From NCBI GenBank assembly GCA_022072165.1, contig JAJVIF010000004.1, positions 205,667-269,666 on the forward strand: a stretch of DNA of 64,000 nucleotides, given 5' to 3'. The notes under the pieces are model-generated. The model saw only the letters and a program-made list of their open reading frames with translations. It was not told where the DNA came from and made no database searches. Numbering within the stretch: the stretch's first letter is position 1; each line of letters opens with the position of its first letter. The position numbers were made by a program, and so were the translations under genes. The stretch comes from a bacterium (GTDB lineage: Bacteria; JAJVIF01). This document shows, in pieces, positions 25,565 through 35,263 of the stretch.

Positions 25565-26710
25565 ATGCGGTACTGGGCTCTGATGCTGTTGTGGTGGCTG
25601 GCGCTGGCGGGGTGCCAGGCCGGCAATCTGTCGGAGCAACGGACCAGTGAAGCTCCGGCGGTGGTGGAGCGGGCTCCCGCAGCATCCCAGGGCTTCCTGC
25701 TGGCGGATGCCCCGCGTCCTTTTAGCTTTCCTGAGGATCACGGGCAGCATCCCGGCTTCCAGACCGAGTGGTGGTATTACACCGGGCATCTGCGAACTGC
25801 GAGCGGACGAACCTTCGGGATGCAGGTGACGTTTTTTCGTCGCGGACTCGTGCCAGCCTCGGAGACCCGCACTTCTGTCTGGGCCACAGAAGATATCTAT
25901 CTGGCGCATTTCTGCATCAGCGATCTGGAAGCTGGCAAGTTCTATCAGGCAGAACGCCTCGCGCGAGGGGCGGCGCATCTGGCCGGGGCGAGCACTGACA
26001 GCCACGACCTGTTTCTCCTGGACTGGAGGGTGACCCCCATCGCGGGAGGCGTCCGGATGCAGCTGGCGGACCCGGCAGGACCGCAGTCGCTGGACCTGGA
26101 GGTCATGGAACCCGCGACCGCCGTGCTGCATGGCGACTCGCCCGGCTGGTCCTTTAAGGGCGGACCCCAGCAGGCCTCGTACTACTATTCCTATCCACGG
26201 ATGTCCGCGCGCGGGACTTTACAGGCCGGGGAGGAGCGGCATGAGGTCTCCGGGACGCTCTGGATGGACCATGAATGGGGCTCCAACCAGCTGGCGTCGG
26301 ATCAGCAGGGCTGGGACTGGTTTGCCCTCCAGCTGGATGATGGGAGCGCAGTGATGCTGTTTCAGATTCGTCCTGCCACGCCCGGGGGAAGAACGGTGTA
26401 CAGCGGGACCTGGATCCCGGTGTCCGGGGAGCCGAAGACGCTTGGAGCGGCGGACTTCACGCTGACCCCCCGCGACTGGTGGACCAGTCCGGTCAGTGGC
26501 GGCAAGTACCCGCTCACCTGGGAGATCGCGATTCCCTCAGTGGGGGTGGCGGTGACAGTCGCCTCCAGGATGTCAGCGCAGGAACTGCGGACCGAGGCCA
26601 CCACCGGCATCACTTACTGGGAAGGCTCGGTCGGGGTCCAGGGATCGCACCCAGGCGAGGGCTATCTGGAAATGACCGGGTACGTGGAAAACGTCGGCGT
26701 CAGGTTCTGA
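25565..26710 (+). CDS. AttH/CrtC-like lipocalin-fold lipoprotein
   Basis: A 381-residue lipoprotein with lipobox LALAGC about residue 17. The body matches the 'carotenoid 1,2-hydratase'/AttH family: EWWYYTGHLRT early, YYYSYPRMSARGTL, the signature GTLWMDHEWGSNQL and WDWFALQLDDG. These are two lipocalin-like barrels that bind hydrophobic ligands. It starts 2 nt after the permease stop. Enzymatic hydratase activity should not be assumed; the genetic link to an FtsX-type ABC suggests it presents or receives the transported lipid. Confidence 0.85.
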   Translation: MRYWALMLLWWLALAGCQAGNLSEQRTSEAPAVVERAPAASQGFLLADAPRPFSFPEDHGQHPGFQTEWWYYTGHLRTASGRTFGMQVTFFRRGLVPASETRTSVWATEDIYLAHFCISDLEAGKFYQAERLARGAAHLAGASTDSHDLFLLDWRVTPIAGGVRMQLADPAGPQSLDLEVMEPATAVLHGDSPGWSFKGGPQQASYYYSYPRMSARGTLQAGEERHEVSGTLWMDHEWGSNQLASDQQGWDWFALQLDDGSAVMLFQIRPATPGGRTVYSGTWIPVSGEPKTLGAADFTLTPRDWWTSPVSGGKYPLTWEIAIPSVGVAVTVASRMSAQELRTEATTGITYWEGSVGVQGSHPGEGYLEMTGYVENVGVRF

Positions 26711-26779
26711 GGCATCAGCCACAACACACAAAAAGGGGAGACCTGCGTCCCCCCGTGAAGTGTCTGGATGGCTGATGCC
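26711..26779 (+). terminator. Large stem-loop between convergent genes
   Basis: Perfect 11-bp inverted repeats (26711-26721 and 26769-26779) enclose a smaller GGGGA/TCCCC hairpin. It starts right after the stop of the AttH-like gene and ends 6 nt before the stop of gcvPB, so it could end transcription from both sides. No U-tract. Confidence 0.5.
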
Positions 26780-26784
26780 CTTCG

Positions 26785-28257
26785 TTAGTCCCCGCAGAAA
26801 CGGAGATTTGGATTCCGTGCCGCTGTTGTCTCATCTGGGCGGGTGATCGGCAGGGTCACTGGCGCGCTCTTGACCGCCTCAGGATCGGTGTCCGCGAGGT
26901 CCGCGATTTCCTGCATACAGGCGATGAAGTAGTCCAGGGACTCCTTCGGTTCGGTCTCGGTCGGCTCGATCATCATCGCCTCGTGGACGATAAGCGGGAA
27001 GTAGACCGTCGGCGCATGAATCCCGCGATCCATGAGCGCTTTGCCGATGTCCAGCGCCCGGACCCCTGTCGCTTCCTTCTGCCGATCGGCCGAAAGCACG
27101 AACTCGTGCATACAGGTCTCGTCGTACGGGAGCTCGAAGCGATCTTTGAGCTGGTGCATCAGGTAGTTGGCGTTGAGGACTGCCATCTCCGACACGCGGC
27201 GGAGACCATCAGGACCGTGGTACCGGATATAGGCGTAGGCCCTGACGTGCATCCCGAAGTTGCCGAAATGGCTCTTCACGCGACCGATACTCTCTGGCGG
27301 AGTGGAGAGGTCGTAGTGATCCTCCACTTTGATGATGGTCGGGGCCGGGAGGTACTTCGCCAGGTGCGCCTTGACCCCCACGGGCCCCGAACCGGGCCCT
27401 CCCCCACCATGCGGTGTCGAGAACGTTTTGTGCAGATTGGTGTGCACGATGTCGAAGCCCATGTCGCCGGGGCGGGCGATGCCGAGAATGGCGTTGCCGT
27501 TGGCACCGTCGTAATAGAGGAGTCCGCCGGCGGCATGGACCAGCTTCTGGATCTCCAGGATGTCGGTCTCAAAGAGCCCCAGAGTGTTGGGATTCGTGAG
27601 CATGATGCCCGCGAGAGTGTCATTGCAGTGGGGCTTCAGCGCTTCCACATCGACTTTGCCGGCGGTGGTGGAAGGGATGGTGACGATGTCGAAGCCGGCC
27701 ATGGCGGCGGACGCCGGATTCGTGCCGTGGGCCTGATCGGGAATCACAATGACCCGTCGCTTGGGATACTGCCCGGTCGCCTCCAGATGCTTCTTCATGA
27801 TGAGGAGTCCGGTGTACTCCCCCTGCGCGCCGGCGGCGGGCTGCAGCGTGAACTGGTCCATCCCGAAGATTTCGCAGAGGTACTGCTGCAACTGCCAGCT
27901 CAGCTCCAGGGCTCCCTGGAGTTCCACCGGCGCCTGATGCGGATGAATCTGGGCGAAGCCGGGCAGGGCTGCGACCTTTTCATTCAGCCGGGGGTTGTAC
28001 TTCATGGTGCAGGATCCCAGGGGATAGAACCCGACATCGATGCCGAAGTTCTTCCGGCTGAGGTTCGTCAGGTGACGAATCAGCTCCAGCTCACTGACTT
28101 CCGGGAGCATGGCCGGTGTGGTGCGGCGATAGCTCGCCGGGAGAGAGGTGGTGGCTTCTGGCGACGAGTACGGGTCGGTCTTCAGGGTGCCTGCCTGACG
28201 GCCCGGGCTCGACTTCTCAAAGATTGTCAGGGGCGAAGTGTTGCGGTTCGGCAGCAT
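26785..28257 (-). CDS. gcvPB: Glycine dehydrogenase (decarboxylating) subunit 2
   Basis: The PLP-carrying half of P-protein of the glycine cleavage system, 490 residues. It decarboxylates glycine and passes aminomethyl to lipoyl-GcvH. The PLP lysine is in [18 protein letters not shown] (K277), and [14 protein letters not shown] is the classic N-terminal motif. It starts 2 nt after the gcvPA stop. Confidence 0.96.
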   Translation of the reverse strand: MLPNRNTSPLTIFEKSSPGRQAGTLKTDPYSSPEATTSLPASYRRTTPAMLPEVSELELIRHLTNLSRKNFGIDVGFYPLGSCTMKYNPRLNEKVAALPGFAQIHPHQAPVELQGALELSWQLQQYLCEIFGMDQFTLQPAAGAQGEYTGLLIMKKHLEATGQYPKRRVIVIPDQAHGTNPASAAMAGFDIVTIPSTTAGKVDVEALKPHCNDTLAGIMLTNPNTLGLFETDILEIQKLVHAAGGLLYYDGANGNAILGIARPGDMGFDIVHTNLHKTFSTPHGGGGPGSGPVGVKAHLAKYLPAPTIIKVEDHYDLSTPPESIGRVKSHFGNFGMHVRAYAYIRYHGPDGLRRVSEMAVLNANYLMHQLKDRFELPYDETCMHEFVLSADRQKEATGVRALDIGKALMDRGIHAPTVYFPLIVHEAMMIEPTETEPKESLDYFIACMQEIADLADTDPEAVKSAPVTLPITRPDETTAARNPNLRFCGD

Positions 28258-28259
28258 GA

Positions 28260-29648
28260 TCAGGCCACCTCCATGCTGACCGCGACCGGGGCGGCCGTGG
28301 GCTGATTGAATGAATCGAAGGCGGCGACCAGCGCGTCGATGGTCGACTGGTCGTGGGTCTCGTTGAGGGTGATCAGGACCCGCTCCGCATCAAGGGCAAT
28401 GCCACTGGAAAAGCCGTGACCGACCAGCCGGCAGTTGATCTCGCCACTGGAGCGTCCGCGCATGGTCGCGACAAACTCCTGGAAGTGCGGCTGTCCCAGG
28501 AACGGCAGGCAGCAGCCATCGACATCGCCGAGCGCCAGCATGGTGGCGTGTGTCAGCGCGGCGATCCGCTGCGCCATAGCTGGCAGTCCGGACTTACCCC
28601 AGAAGCTGGCGAAGGCCATGACACCGAAGGCATTCAGGGCCTGCGCGGTGCAGAGATTGGAGGTCGCCCTTTCGCGACGAATGTGCTGTTCGCGGGCGGT
28701 AAGGGTCAGGACATAGGCGCGACGGCCCTCGGTGTCGGTGGTCATGCCGACCACGCGACCGGGAAGCTTCCGCACCAGCGCGTCGGTGGTGGTGTAGAAC
28801 CCGCAGACCGGTCCGCCAAAGTTCAGCGTGTTGCCGAAGGCCTGGGCTTCGCCGACTGCGATATCGACACCACACGCGCCCGGCGGTTCCAGCAGCGCAC
28901 AACTCAGCGGGTCGGTGGACTGCACCAGGAGTCCGCCCGCGGCGTGGGTGGCTTCGGCCAGGCGTCGGATCGTGTCCGGCGACTCCACGAGGCCGTAGCG
29001 GTTGGGGCTCTGGATGATGACGCCCCGGACCTGCGTGCCGATGGCGTTGAGGGCGGCCTCGAGATCGAGCAAGCCATTGGCTTCCGGCAGGACTTCCAGC
29101 GTCACTCCCAGGCCGTAGTTGTAGGTCTCCAGCACCTGACGGTACTGGTCGTACAGCAGGTCGCTGACCAGGACCCGTGCTCCCTCGCGACCGAAGCTCG
29201 CGAGGGTCCCGAGGGCGTCACCGAGGGCGGTCGAGCCGTCGTAGCTGGAGGCGTTGGAGACCTGCAGCCCGGTGAGCTCGCACATGATGGTCTGGTACTC
29301 GTAGAGGACCTGGAGGGTCCCCTGCGAGATCTCGGGCTGATACGGCGTATAGCTGGTCAGGAACTCCGAGCGTCCATAGACCACGGCATCGAGGAAGGCC
29401 GGCTGGTAATGCGCATAGAGCCCCGCTCCCATGAGCTGTCGGGAGGGGGGATAAGGGTGATTTTTAGCGGCGAGATCCTGCAGATGCAGGAAGAGCGACG
29501 CTTCATCCATGCCGGGGGGGAGGTCGAGGGGGCGATTCAGGCGAACCTGCGGGGGCAGATGCGCGAAGAGGGCATCGACCGAGCTGACGCCAATAACGTC
29601 GAGCATTGCACGGATGTCGGGGTCGGTATGGGGAGCGTAGGACGGCAT
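28260..29648 (-). CDS. gcvPA: Glycine dehydrogenase (decarboxylating) subunit 1
   Basis: The N-terminal half of P-protein as a separate 462-residue polypeptide. It starts [20 protein letters not shown] and contains [32 protein letters not shown] and a [10 protein letters not shown] segment. It pairs with GcvPB to form the active dimer of dimers. AGGA lies about 6 nt before ATG. It appears to have its own promoter because a fic gene separates it from gcvH. Confidence 0.95.
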   Translation of the reverse strand: MPSYAPHTDPDIRAMLDVIGVSSVDALFAHLPPQVRLNRPLDLPPGMDEASLFLHLQDLAAKNHPYPPSRQLMGAGLYAHYQPAFLDAVVYGRSEFLTSYTPYQPEISQGTLQVLYEYQTIMCELTGLQVSNASSYDGSTALGDALGTLASFGREGARVLVSDLLYDQYRQVLETYNYGLGVTLEVLPEANGLLDLEAALNAIGTQVRGVIIQSPNRYGLVESPDTIRRLAEATHAAGGLLVQSTDPLSCALLEPPGACGVDIAVGEAQAFGNTLNFGGPVCGFYTTTDALVRKLPGRVVGMTTDTEGRRAYVLTLTAREQHIRRERATSNLCTAQALNAFGVMAFASFWGKSGLPAMAQRIAALTHATMLALGDVDGCCLPFLGQPHFQEFVATMRGRSSGEINCRLVGHGFSSGIALDAERVLITLNETHDQSTIDALVAAFDSFNQPTAAPVAVSMEVA

Positions 29649-29692
29649 ACGGGTCCTGGGCCTTTAGTGGCGGAAGATCAGCAAGCCCGTGT

Positions 29693-29721
29693 AGCGTACT
29701 GGAAACCGGGGAAGGGGCCAA
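29693..29721 (-). promoter_or_regulatory. Putative gcvPA promoter
   Basis: On the minus strand, TTGGCC (29716-29721), 17 nt and TACGCT (29693-29698) lie 45 nt before the gcvPA start. A run of T just upstream could end fic transcription. Hexamer matches are moderate. Confidence 0.4.
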
Positions 29722-29756
29722 ACTAAAAAAGAGAGGTGTTGGGGAAACTCTGGGCA

Positions 29757-30881
29757 CTAGTGTTCGGGCAGCGGCGCGAGGAGGTAGTGGGTGCCAGCCC
29801 CGGCCCCTTCCTGACGCAGAATTCCAAACTCCACCAGTTGCATGAGGTCGCGCAAGGCGGTGTCGGGTGAGGTCTTCGTCAGTTTGGCGTACTTGCCGGT
29901 GCGGAGTTTGCCCTGGAAGTCATCCAGCAGCAGATTCAGCACCGTGCGTTGCCGTTCATTGAGGGGGAACTCCGCTGCGCGTCGCCAATGTTTCGCCCGA
30001 TGGAGAACCGTATGCAGAATCTCCTCCGAGGTTGCGATGGAGCGCTCGATCACCCCGATGAACCACCGATGCCATGCTGTGATATCGAGAGTTTCGCAGC
30101 GTGATTGCGCATTTAGGTGTCGGTAGTAATCGCTGCGCTCTTTCAGGATCTGGGATGACAGGCTGTAATAGCGCGTCGGGCATTGCTCCGCCTGCGCCAG
30201 GGCGAGCTCTGCGATCGCCCGCCCGATGCGTCCGTTACCGTCCTGAAACGGGTGAATGGTCTCGAACCACAGGTGCGCCTGACTCGCCCGCAGGAGGGTT
30301 GGCTGGGCGCGAGTTTGCTCGAACCATGCCAGGAATCGCTCCATTTCCAGGGCGGTCCGCTCAGGGGGAGGAGCTTCGAATACGACAAATCCGGTTCGGT
30401 CCACGACCGCCATCTGCCAGTCACTCCAGCCGCCGACCTTGATCCGATGTCCACCACTCCAGCCATCCGGAAAGAGGCAGGAGTGCCAGCTGAACAGTCT
30501 TTCCTCGTCCAGGATCGCCTGGTAATTGTGTGTGGCATCGATCATCACTTCAACAATCCCCTCCACTTGGCGATTCGTGGGGACTGCGCCAAATTCTCGA
30601 TAGCCCGCAAGCGGTAACCGGAGTCGCTGGGCCATGGATGACTTGACTTCACTCCGTGAGAGACGCTCGCCTTCGATCTGACTGGTACTGATAGCCTCCT
30701 CGACCGCCAGTTCTAATTCCGCCTCGGCGGCGACCTCGAAGCCGAATCCCTTCAATCGTCCCCACAGCGAGCCCATCGCGAATCGCGCAGCAGCGACTGG
30801 GGCAGCCAGGGCGGCTTCGTCCCAGTACAATAGCGGCCAATCCTCGTGCTGGTGTATGTACGTCGGCCAAGAGTCGGTCAT
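29757..30881 (-). CDS. Fic-family protein (AMPylase type)
   Basis: A 374-residue protein: an N-terminal DUF4172-like region, then the Fic core with an intact catalytic motif HPFQDGNGRIGR (His210), and a C-terminal winged-helix-like part (NERQRTVLNLLLDDFQGK). The autoinhibitory TSQIEG (residues 66-71) fits [S/T]xxxE[G/N], so it is class II (self-inhibited by an N-terminal helix). It transfers AMP or another nucleotide to target hydroxyls; the target is unknown. It sits between gcvH and gcvPA in the same orientation, with its own -10 box and repeats upstream. Confidence 0.92.
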   Translation of the reverse strand: MTDSWPTYIHQHEDWPLLYWDEAALAAPVAAARFAMGSLWGRLKGFGFEVAAEAELELAVEEAISTSQIEGERLSRSEVKSSMAQRLRLPLAGYREFGAVPTNRQVEGIVEVMIDATHNYQAILDEERLFSWHSCLFPDGWSGGHRIKVGGWSDWQMAVVDRTGFVVFEAPPPERTALEMERFLAWFEQTRAQPTLLRASQAHLWFETIHPFQDGNGRIGRAIAELALAQAEQCPTRYYSLSSQILKERSDYYRHLNAQSRCETLDITAWHRWFIGVIERSIATSEEILHTVLHRAKHWRRAAEFPLNERQRTVLNLLLDDFQGKLRTGKYAKLTKTSPDTALRDLMQLVEFGILRQEGAGAGTHYLLAPLPEH

Positions 30882-30887
30882 GCGGAG

Positions 30888-30893
30888 ATCCTA
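30888..30893 (-). promoter_or_regulatory. -10 box (TAGGAT) of the fic gene
   Basis: On the minus strand TAGGAT ends 6 nt before the ATG at 30881. Predicted leaderless. Confidence 0.4.
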
Positions 30894-30899
30894 CCGCCA

Positions 30900-30943
30900 A
30901 ATCACCGCAAAATCTGCGGCGATTCTGCCCTGTAATCGCCGCA
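30900..30943 (-). repeat. Three AATCrCCGCA half-sites upstream of fic
   Basis: An exact 10-bp inverted repeat (30915-30924 and 30934-30943, 9-nt loop) plus a third, direct near-copy at 30900-30909 (one mismatch). They cover the -35 region of the fic promoter, as an operator would. The alternative is a stem-loop ending gcvH transcription. Confidence 0.55.
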
Positions 30944-30995
30944 AACGCCAGTGCGACACCATTTTATAGCGCCTGGGAATTGAACTGCGCGGTCG

Positions 30996-31373
30996 CTACA
31001 GCCCAGCGAGGTACTGATCCTTCGTCAGGAGACCCGCGACACTCCCGGGATCATCCACTTTCAGCTTCAGCATCCATCCTTCGGTGTAGCTGTCCTGATT
31101 CACCAACGCCGGATTCCCCTCCAGGGCGGTGTTGACCTCGGTGACAGTCCCCGCCACCGGCATGTAGAGGTCGGAGACGGCCTTCACGCTTTCGACCACA
31201 CCGAAAGTTTGGCCCGCGTCGTAATGCTTGCCGACCGTCGGGAGTTCGACAAACACGACATCGCCGAGCTCTTCGGTGGCGTGGGCCGTAATCCCGATGG
31301 TGGCGGTGTCGCCGTCGAGCTGAACGAACTCGTGGGAGGCGGCGTAGCGGAGGTGGTCGGGGTGGTGTGCCAT
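30996..31373 (-). CDS. gcvH: Glycine cleavage system H protein
   Basis: A 125-residue lipoyl carrier that shuttles the aminomethyl group between P, T and L proteins. The lipoylation Lys is K64 in GVVESVKAVSDLY. The rest is standard: AHATEELGDVVFVELP and NTALEGNPALVNQDSYTEGWM. It appears to be read from a leaderless transcript. gcvT is not in the window. Confidence 0.96.
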   Translation of the reverse strand: MAHHPDHLRYAASHEFVQLDGDTATIGITAHATEELGDVVFVELPTVGKHYDAGQTFGVVESVKAVSDLYMPVAGTVTEVNTALEGNPALVNQDSYTEGWMLKLKVDDPGSVAGLLTKDQYLAGL

Positions 31374-31380
31374 GAGGCTG

Positions 31381-31408
31381 ATTATAGAGGGCGGCTGCGG
31401 GATGTCGA
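31381..31408 (-). promoter_or_regulatory. gcvH promoter
   Basis: On the minus strand, TCGACA (31403-31408), a 16-nt spacer and a perfect TATAAT (31381-31386) end 7 nt before the gcvH ATG. It is the strongest example in the window of a promoter directly abutting a start codon. Confidence 0.7.
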
Positions 31409-31456
31409 GGGGGAGCCTGGGAGGGCGACTGGCGGGTTGCAGCAGTGATGTGCGGG

Positions 31457-31484
31457 TTCGCCAGGGGCGGGGGGTGCGTATACT
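31457..31484 (+). promoter_or_regulatory. Putative tRNA-Gln promoter
   Basis: TATACT (31479-31484) lies 47 nt before the tRNA; a TTCGCC at 31457-31462 with 16-nt spacing is a weak -35. Confidence 0.5.
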
Positions 31485-31531
31485 CCATGGGACCTGACGG
31501 CCGTGTGCGGTGGGTCAGGGGCTCCAGGTGC

Positions 31532-31606
31532 TGGGGTGTCGCCAAGCGGTAAGGCATCGGATTTTGGATCCGACATTCGGAGGTTCGAATCCTCCCACCC
31601 CAGCCA
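31532..31606 (+). tRNA. tRNA-Gln (anticodon TTG)
   Basis: A 75-nt cloverleaf: acceptor TGGGGTG/CACCCCA, D-arm with AAGCGGTAAGGC, anticodon loop TTTTGGA with TTG, T-arm GGAGGTTCGAATCCTCC and encoded CCA. It is followed directly by a decayed serine recombinase pointing at it, suggesting use as an integration site. Confidence 0.96.
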
Positions 31607-31870
31607 GATCGACGTTTTGCGTTCCAAGGCCTCCATCCAGGGGCCTTTCGCCTGGTCCTCGATCACCGCTGAGGCCCGTAAATCGAAGGGTTTCCGGTAT
31701 TCTGCGCTCAGTTTCCCATCGCGCCAAGAGCAGTTCGAAAGTGGAAAATCGATGAGTCGACGCTGTTCGCGAGGGGCCTGCATGCGGAACAGCGATCCCG
31801 CTTGCTGCGCGAGTTCCTGAAACTGAGCGTCGTCTTCCAGATAGCCCTGGTCCGCCTGCTGATACGGCTG
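31607..31870 (-). pseudogene. C-terminal remnant of a large serine recombinase
   Basis: Minus-strand translation shows ELAQQAGSLFRMQAPREQRR then LSNCSWRDGKL and EYRKPFDLRA. This is the conserved C-terminal end of resolvase/integrase-type large serine recombinases. No catalytic N-terminal domain is found upstream, and the frame runs without a stop into the antisense of the tRNA. The gene is therefore truncated at its 5' end and probably lost its own terminus on integration or deletion. Confidence 0.7.
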
Positions 31871-31996
31871 CATGGCCGCTGAAGGCGTGCCTGTTCCTCG
31901 CTGGGACTTCGGCTCGAAGAAGGCGGCATCAATGATGTGTATCCCGGTCAGGGAGTCGTGGTCCTCCGAGGTGGAGATCACGGCGCGAAGCTCGCT

Positions 31997-32607
31997 GCCG
32001 AACGTCGATTCAATAAGGCGGATGGTCCTCGCGTCCTTGTATGCACGGCGGCCGGTCGGGAAGGCATAAATCTGGAGTTTGCCCGCCTGCCTTTCAATTG
32101 CTGTCGCGAGAAGATTGCACCTTGGATTTGCGCAATGGTGATGCGATCGAGGGACGATTTACGCTTGATCGAGAGACGGCGATGCAGCGTGCCGATCTTG
32201 AACTGCTCGGGCTGGATCATCCGCTCGTCCAGGCCGAATTGAACAGATGGCAGTCGCTCTCACCGGGCCAAATCGGCATCTCGATCGAGAGCGAAGCCGG
32301 GCCAGGAGTGCTCACGATCTGGTTCGTGGAATCGAGGGGTCCAGCAGGAGAACAAAGGTCCAGCGTGATCGCGCTCGGAGTTGCAGAGGACGGTCGCAGG
32401 GAGCTTCGCCTGGAGCAGCTCGCAACAGACATTGTCCAGGCATCTGGCGCGCGATCGATTTTCCCGCTCCAGGATCGCCAGACTCTCCTGCGCGAATCAA
32501 TCATGCCCATGCTGGAGCGCGAACTACACCATCGACAATTGGTTCCACCAGGCGGAAGCTACGCAGCCAAACGCATCGGCTGGGTTGAGGTAGCGGGATC
32601 GAGATAG
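31997..32607 (+). pseudogene. Decayed SNF2/HepA-type helicase C terminus
   Basis: One frame (31997-32086) encodes PRVLVCTAAGREGINLEFAR, helicase motif V. After a frame change near 32090, the other frame encodes FTLDRETAMQRADLELLG then LDHPLVQAELNRW, typical of the end of bacterial SNF2-like helicases with a C-terminal extension. Motif VI and much sequence between are missing. It is a deleted and frameshifted remnant, possibly of a defence helicase. Confidence 0.65.
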
Positions 32608-32627
32608 CAGCTGCAGCGGGTTCGACG

Positions 32628-32783
32628 CTACTGTCCCCCCAGATTCTTGTCGATTTGAGCTGGTGCGGATTGCACGTGCTCGTCGATCTGTGTTGGCGAC
32701 ATCGCGTGGTGCTGGCCCCAGAAGATGAGGCCGCCGAGGACGAGCGCACTGGCGAGGATGATCCAGATCAGGTGCTTATTCAT
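32628..32783 (-). CDS. 51-aa single-pass membrane peptide of the metal operon
   Basis: Begins [18 protein letters not shown], one membrane helix, followed by a short polar tail with two His (GQHHAM) and DKNLGGQ at the end. Its ATG overlaps the P-type ATPase stop in an ATGA, the coupling used across this operon, which supports it as a real last gene. Family unknown; it could be a small accessory subunit of the ATPase. Confidence 0.65.
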   Translation of the reverse strand: MNKHLIWIILASALVLGGLIFWGQHHAMSPTQIDEHVQSAPAQIDKNLGGQ

Positions 32784-35263
32784 GACGGTGTCCTTTCGAT
32801 TCCTAACGGAATGCGCCGGAGTCGGAGCGCGTTGATGATGACGGACAGCGAACTCAGACTCATCGCGGCACTGGCGAAAATCGGACTTAGCAAGAGGCCG
32901 AAGGAGGGATAGAGGAGTCCGGCCGCGACCGGGATCCCCAGTGTGTTGTAGATGAAGGCGAGGAAGAGATTTTGTCGAATGTTGCTCATGGTCGCCCGTG
33001 AGAGATGGATCGCCCGTGCGATCGCCCGCAGATCGCCCTTCACGAGGGTTACTCCCGCGCTCTGCATCGCGACATCGGTCCCGGTTCCCATGGCGATCCC
33101 CACCTGTGCCTGGGCGAGTGCGGGGGCATCGTTGACCCCATCGCCCGCCATCGCGACCTGGCGTCCCTCGCTCTGTAAGCGTTTGACGACGACCACCTTT
33201 TGGTCGGGGAGCACTTCAGCTTCTACCTCTGTCAGCCCAAGCTTGGCCGCGATAGCCTGCGCGGTCCCCAGGCTGTCTCCGGTGACCATGACGACGCGGA
33301 TCTCTTCGGCTTTCAGTTGTGCGAGTGCTTCGACGGTCGTGGCCTTAATGGGATCGGCCACTCCCAGCAGACCGGCCAGTTGTCCATCCAGCGCGACAAA
33401 CATGACGCCATGTCCCTCGGCACGTAGGGCTTCTGCGCGTGCGGTGACTGGCGCGAGGTCGATGCCAGCGCTTTCCATCAGGCGAGCATTGCCCAGCGCG
33501 ACTTCGCGGTTTTCGACGCGTCCGCGGACGCCCATCCCGGTGATCGATTCGAAATTCTCGACTGGGGCGAGGGGTATATTGCGTTCGGCTGCAGCGCGAA
33601 CAACGGCAGCGGCCAGCGGATGTTCACTGGAGCGTTCGAGACTGGAAGTCAAATGCAGAAATGTGTCAGGAGTCTCCGTGATCGGCTCGATGATCAGCAA
33701 GGCCGGCTTGCCCTCGGTCAGAGTGCCGGTTTTATCCACGATCAGGGTGTCTACTTTTTCCAACACTTCGAGCGCTTCGGCATTCCGGAACAGGATGCCC
33801 ATCATGGCGCCCCGTCCGGTACCGACCATGATCGACATCGGCGTCGCCAACCCCAGCGCGCACGGACAGGCGATGATGAGGACGGCGATGGCGTTCACTA
33901 GCGCGTATCCCAGACGCGGCTCGGGACCCCAAATCGCCCAGATGATGTACGTGAGAATGGCGATCAGGACGACCGCCGGTACGAACCAGCCGGAGGCCAC
34001 ATCCACGAGGCGTTGAATCGGCGCGCGACTCCGTTGGGCATCGCCGACCATCTTCACGATCTGCGCCAGGAGCGTCTCACTGCCGATCTTCTGCGTTTCC
34101 ATCAGGAGGGAGCCGGTGCCGTTGATCGTTGCGCCGATCAGCGGATCCCCAGGACCCCGTCCGACTGGCATCGACTCGCCAGTCACCATGGATTCATCGA
34201 CACTGGAGAGGCCTTCGATCACGATCCCATCGACCGGGACCTTTTCTCCGGGGCGGATCCGCAAACGATCGCCGATCTGGACAGCATCGAGTGGAATTTC
34301 CTCCTCGGTGCCATCTGGCTTTACGCGTAGTGCAGATTTCGCGGCGAGTCCGAGAAGGGCACGAATGGCGCTGGAGGTCTGACTGCGCGCGCGCAATTGC
34401 AGGACTTCGCCGACCAGGATCAGCACCGTGATGACAGCGGCTGCCTCGAAGTACAACGGGACGGCGCCGGATTCGAATCTGAACTCGCTGGGGAACAACT
34501 GAGGAGCGGCTGTCGCTACGACCGAATACCCATAGGCGGCAGATACACCGAGGGCAATCAGTGTGTACATGTTGAGATGACGCGTCATCAGCGATTTCCA
34601 GCCTAGTACGAAGAAGAACGCTCCGCCCCACATCACGACCGGTGTCGCGACGACCAGCTGGAACCAGGGGATCCAGGGAATGCCCATCAGCCGCTCGTGC
34701 AAGCCCCCTGGGATCCACTCGCTCATCGCAAGCAGCAGCAGTGGGACTGTCAGGACTGTGGTGACCCACATGCGCCGGGTCAGGTCTTTGAGGTGCAGGT
34801 CCTCTGGTTCCTCACCCCCTGCCCCAAGCGTCAGAATCGGTTCCAGGGGCATGCCGCAGAGCGGACACGAGCCGGGGTGATCCTGGCGGATCTGCGGATG
34901 CATGGGGCAGGTCCAGATCGTCCCTGCCGGGGTGGCTGCGGCGGCCATCGGCTCCTTCTTAGCCTGCCCAGTGAGATAACTCGCGGGAGCGGTCTGGAAC
35001 TTCTGGAGACACGAGGCGCTGCAAAACCAGTATGTCGTGCCCCCATGTTCCACCGGGCCGTGAGGCGTCGGTGGCGTGACTGTCATGCCGCAGACCGGGT
35101 CCGTGCTTGCTCCTTGCACAGCCATGACCGGGGGTGGCGCGGCGGCAGCATCCCCCGCGACTGGCACGAGGGTCATCTCACACTTGGGACAGGAGCCGGG
35201 AGCGTCTTGGCGGATCTCCGGATGCATGGTGCAAGTCCAAAGGGCTGTGAAGGTCTGCGTCAT
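32780..35263 (-). CDS. Copper/heavy-metal P1B-type ATPase
   Basis: An 827-residue metal-exporting ATPase. The N terminus has a heavy-metal-binding domain ([15 protein letters not shown], residues 9-30), a YHS domain (DPVCGM, CSASCL, about 55-95) and a second metal-binding domain ([15 protein letters not shown], 117-138). Transmembrane CPC is at 466-468, TGES at 361-364 and the phosphorylated Asp in DKTGT at 510. The CPC type and neighbours favour Cu(I)/Ag(I). Start and stop both overlap neighbours by ATGA. Confidence 0.93.
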   Translation of the reverse strand: MTQTFTALWTCTMHPEIRQDAPGSCPKCEMTLVPVAGDAAAAPPPVMAVQGASTDPVCGMTVTPPTPHGPVEHGGTTYWFCSASCLQKFQTAPASYLTGQAKKEPMAAAATPAGTIWTCPMHPQIRQDHPGSCPLCGMPLEPILTLGAGGEEPEDLHLKDLTRRMWVTTVLTVPLLLLAMSEWIPGGLHERLMGIPWIPWFQLVVATPVVMWGGAFFFVLGWKSLMTRHLNMYTLIALGVSAAYGYSVVATAAPQLFPSEFRFESGAVPLYFEAAAVITVLILVGEVLQLRARSQTSSAIRALLGLAAKSALRVKPDGTEEEIPLDAVQIGDRLRIRPGEKVPVDGIVIEGLSSVDESMVTGESMPVGRGPGDPLIGATINGTGSLLMETQKIGSETLLAQIVKMVGDAQRSRAPIQRLVDVASGWFVPAVVLIAILTYIIWAIWGPEPRLGYALVNAIAVLIIACPCALGLATPMSIMVGTGRGAMMGILFRNAEALEVLEKVDTLIVDKTGTLTEGKPALLIIEPITETPDTFLHLTSSLERSSEHPLAAAVVRAAAERNIPLAPVENFESITGMGVRGRVENREVALGNARLMESAGIDLAPVTARAEALRAEGHGVMFVALDGQLAGLLGVADPIKATTVEALAQLKAEEIRVVMVTGDSLGTAQAIAAKLGLTEVEAEVLPDQKVVVVKRLQSEGRQVAMAGDGVNDAPALAQAQVGIAMGTGTDVAMQSAGVTLVKGDLRAIARAIHLSRATMSNIRQNLFLAFIYNTLGIPVAAGLLYPSFGLLLSPIFASAAMSLSSLSVIINALRLRRIPLGIERTPS

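Noticed and set aside
26983-28305. 440-codon frame opposite gcvPB
   Set aside because: Antisense shadow of a certain gene; no recognisable protein.
31382-31606. Minus-strand frame reading GWEDSNLRMSDPKS through the tRNA
   Set aside because: This peptide arises from antisense translation of the tRNA gene, a known annotation artefact; only the part beyond the tRNA is treated as recombinase remnant.
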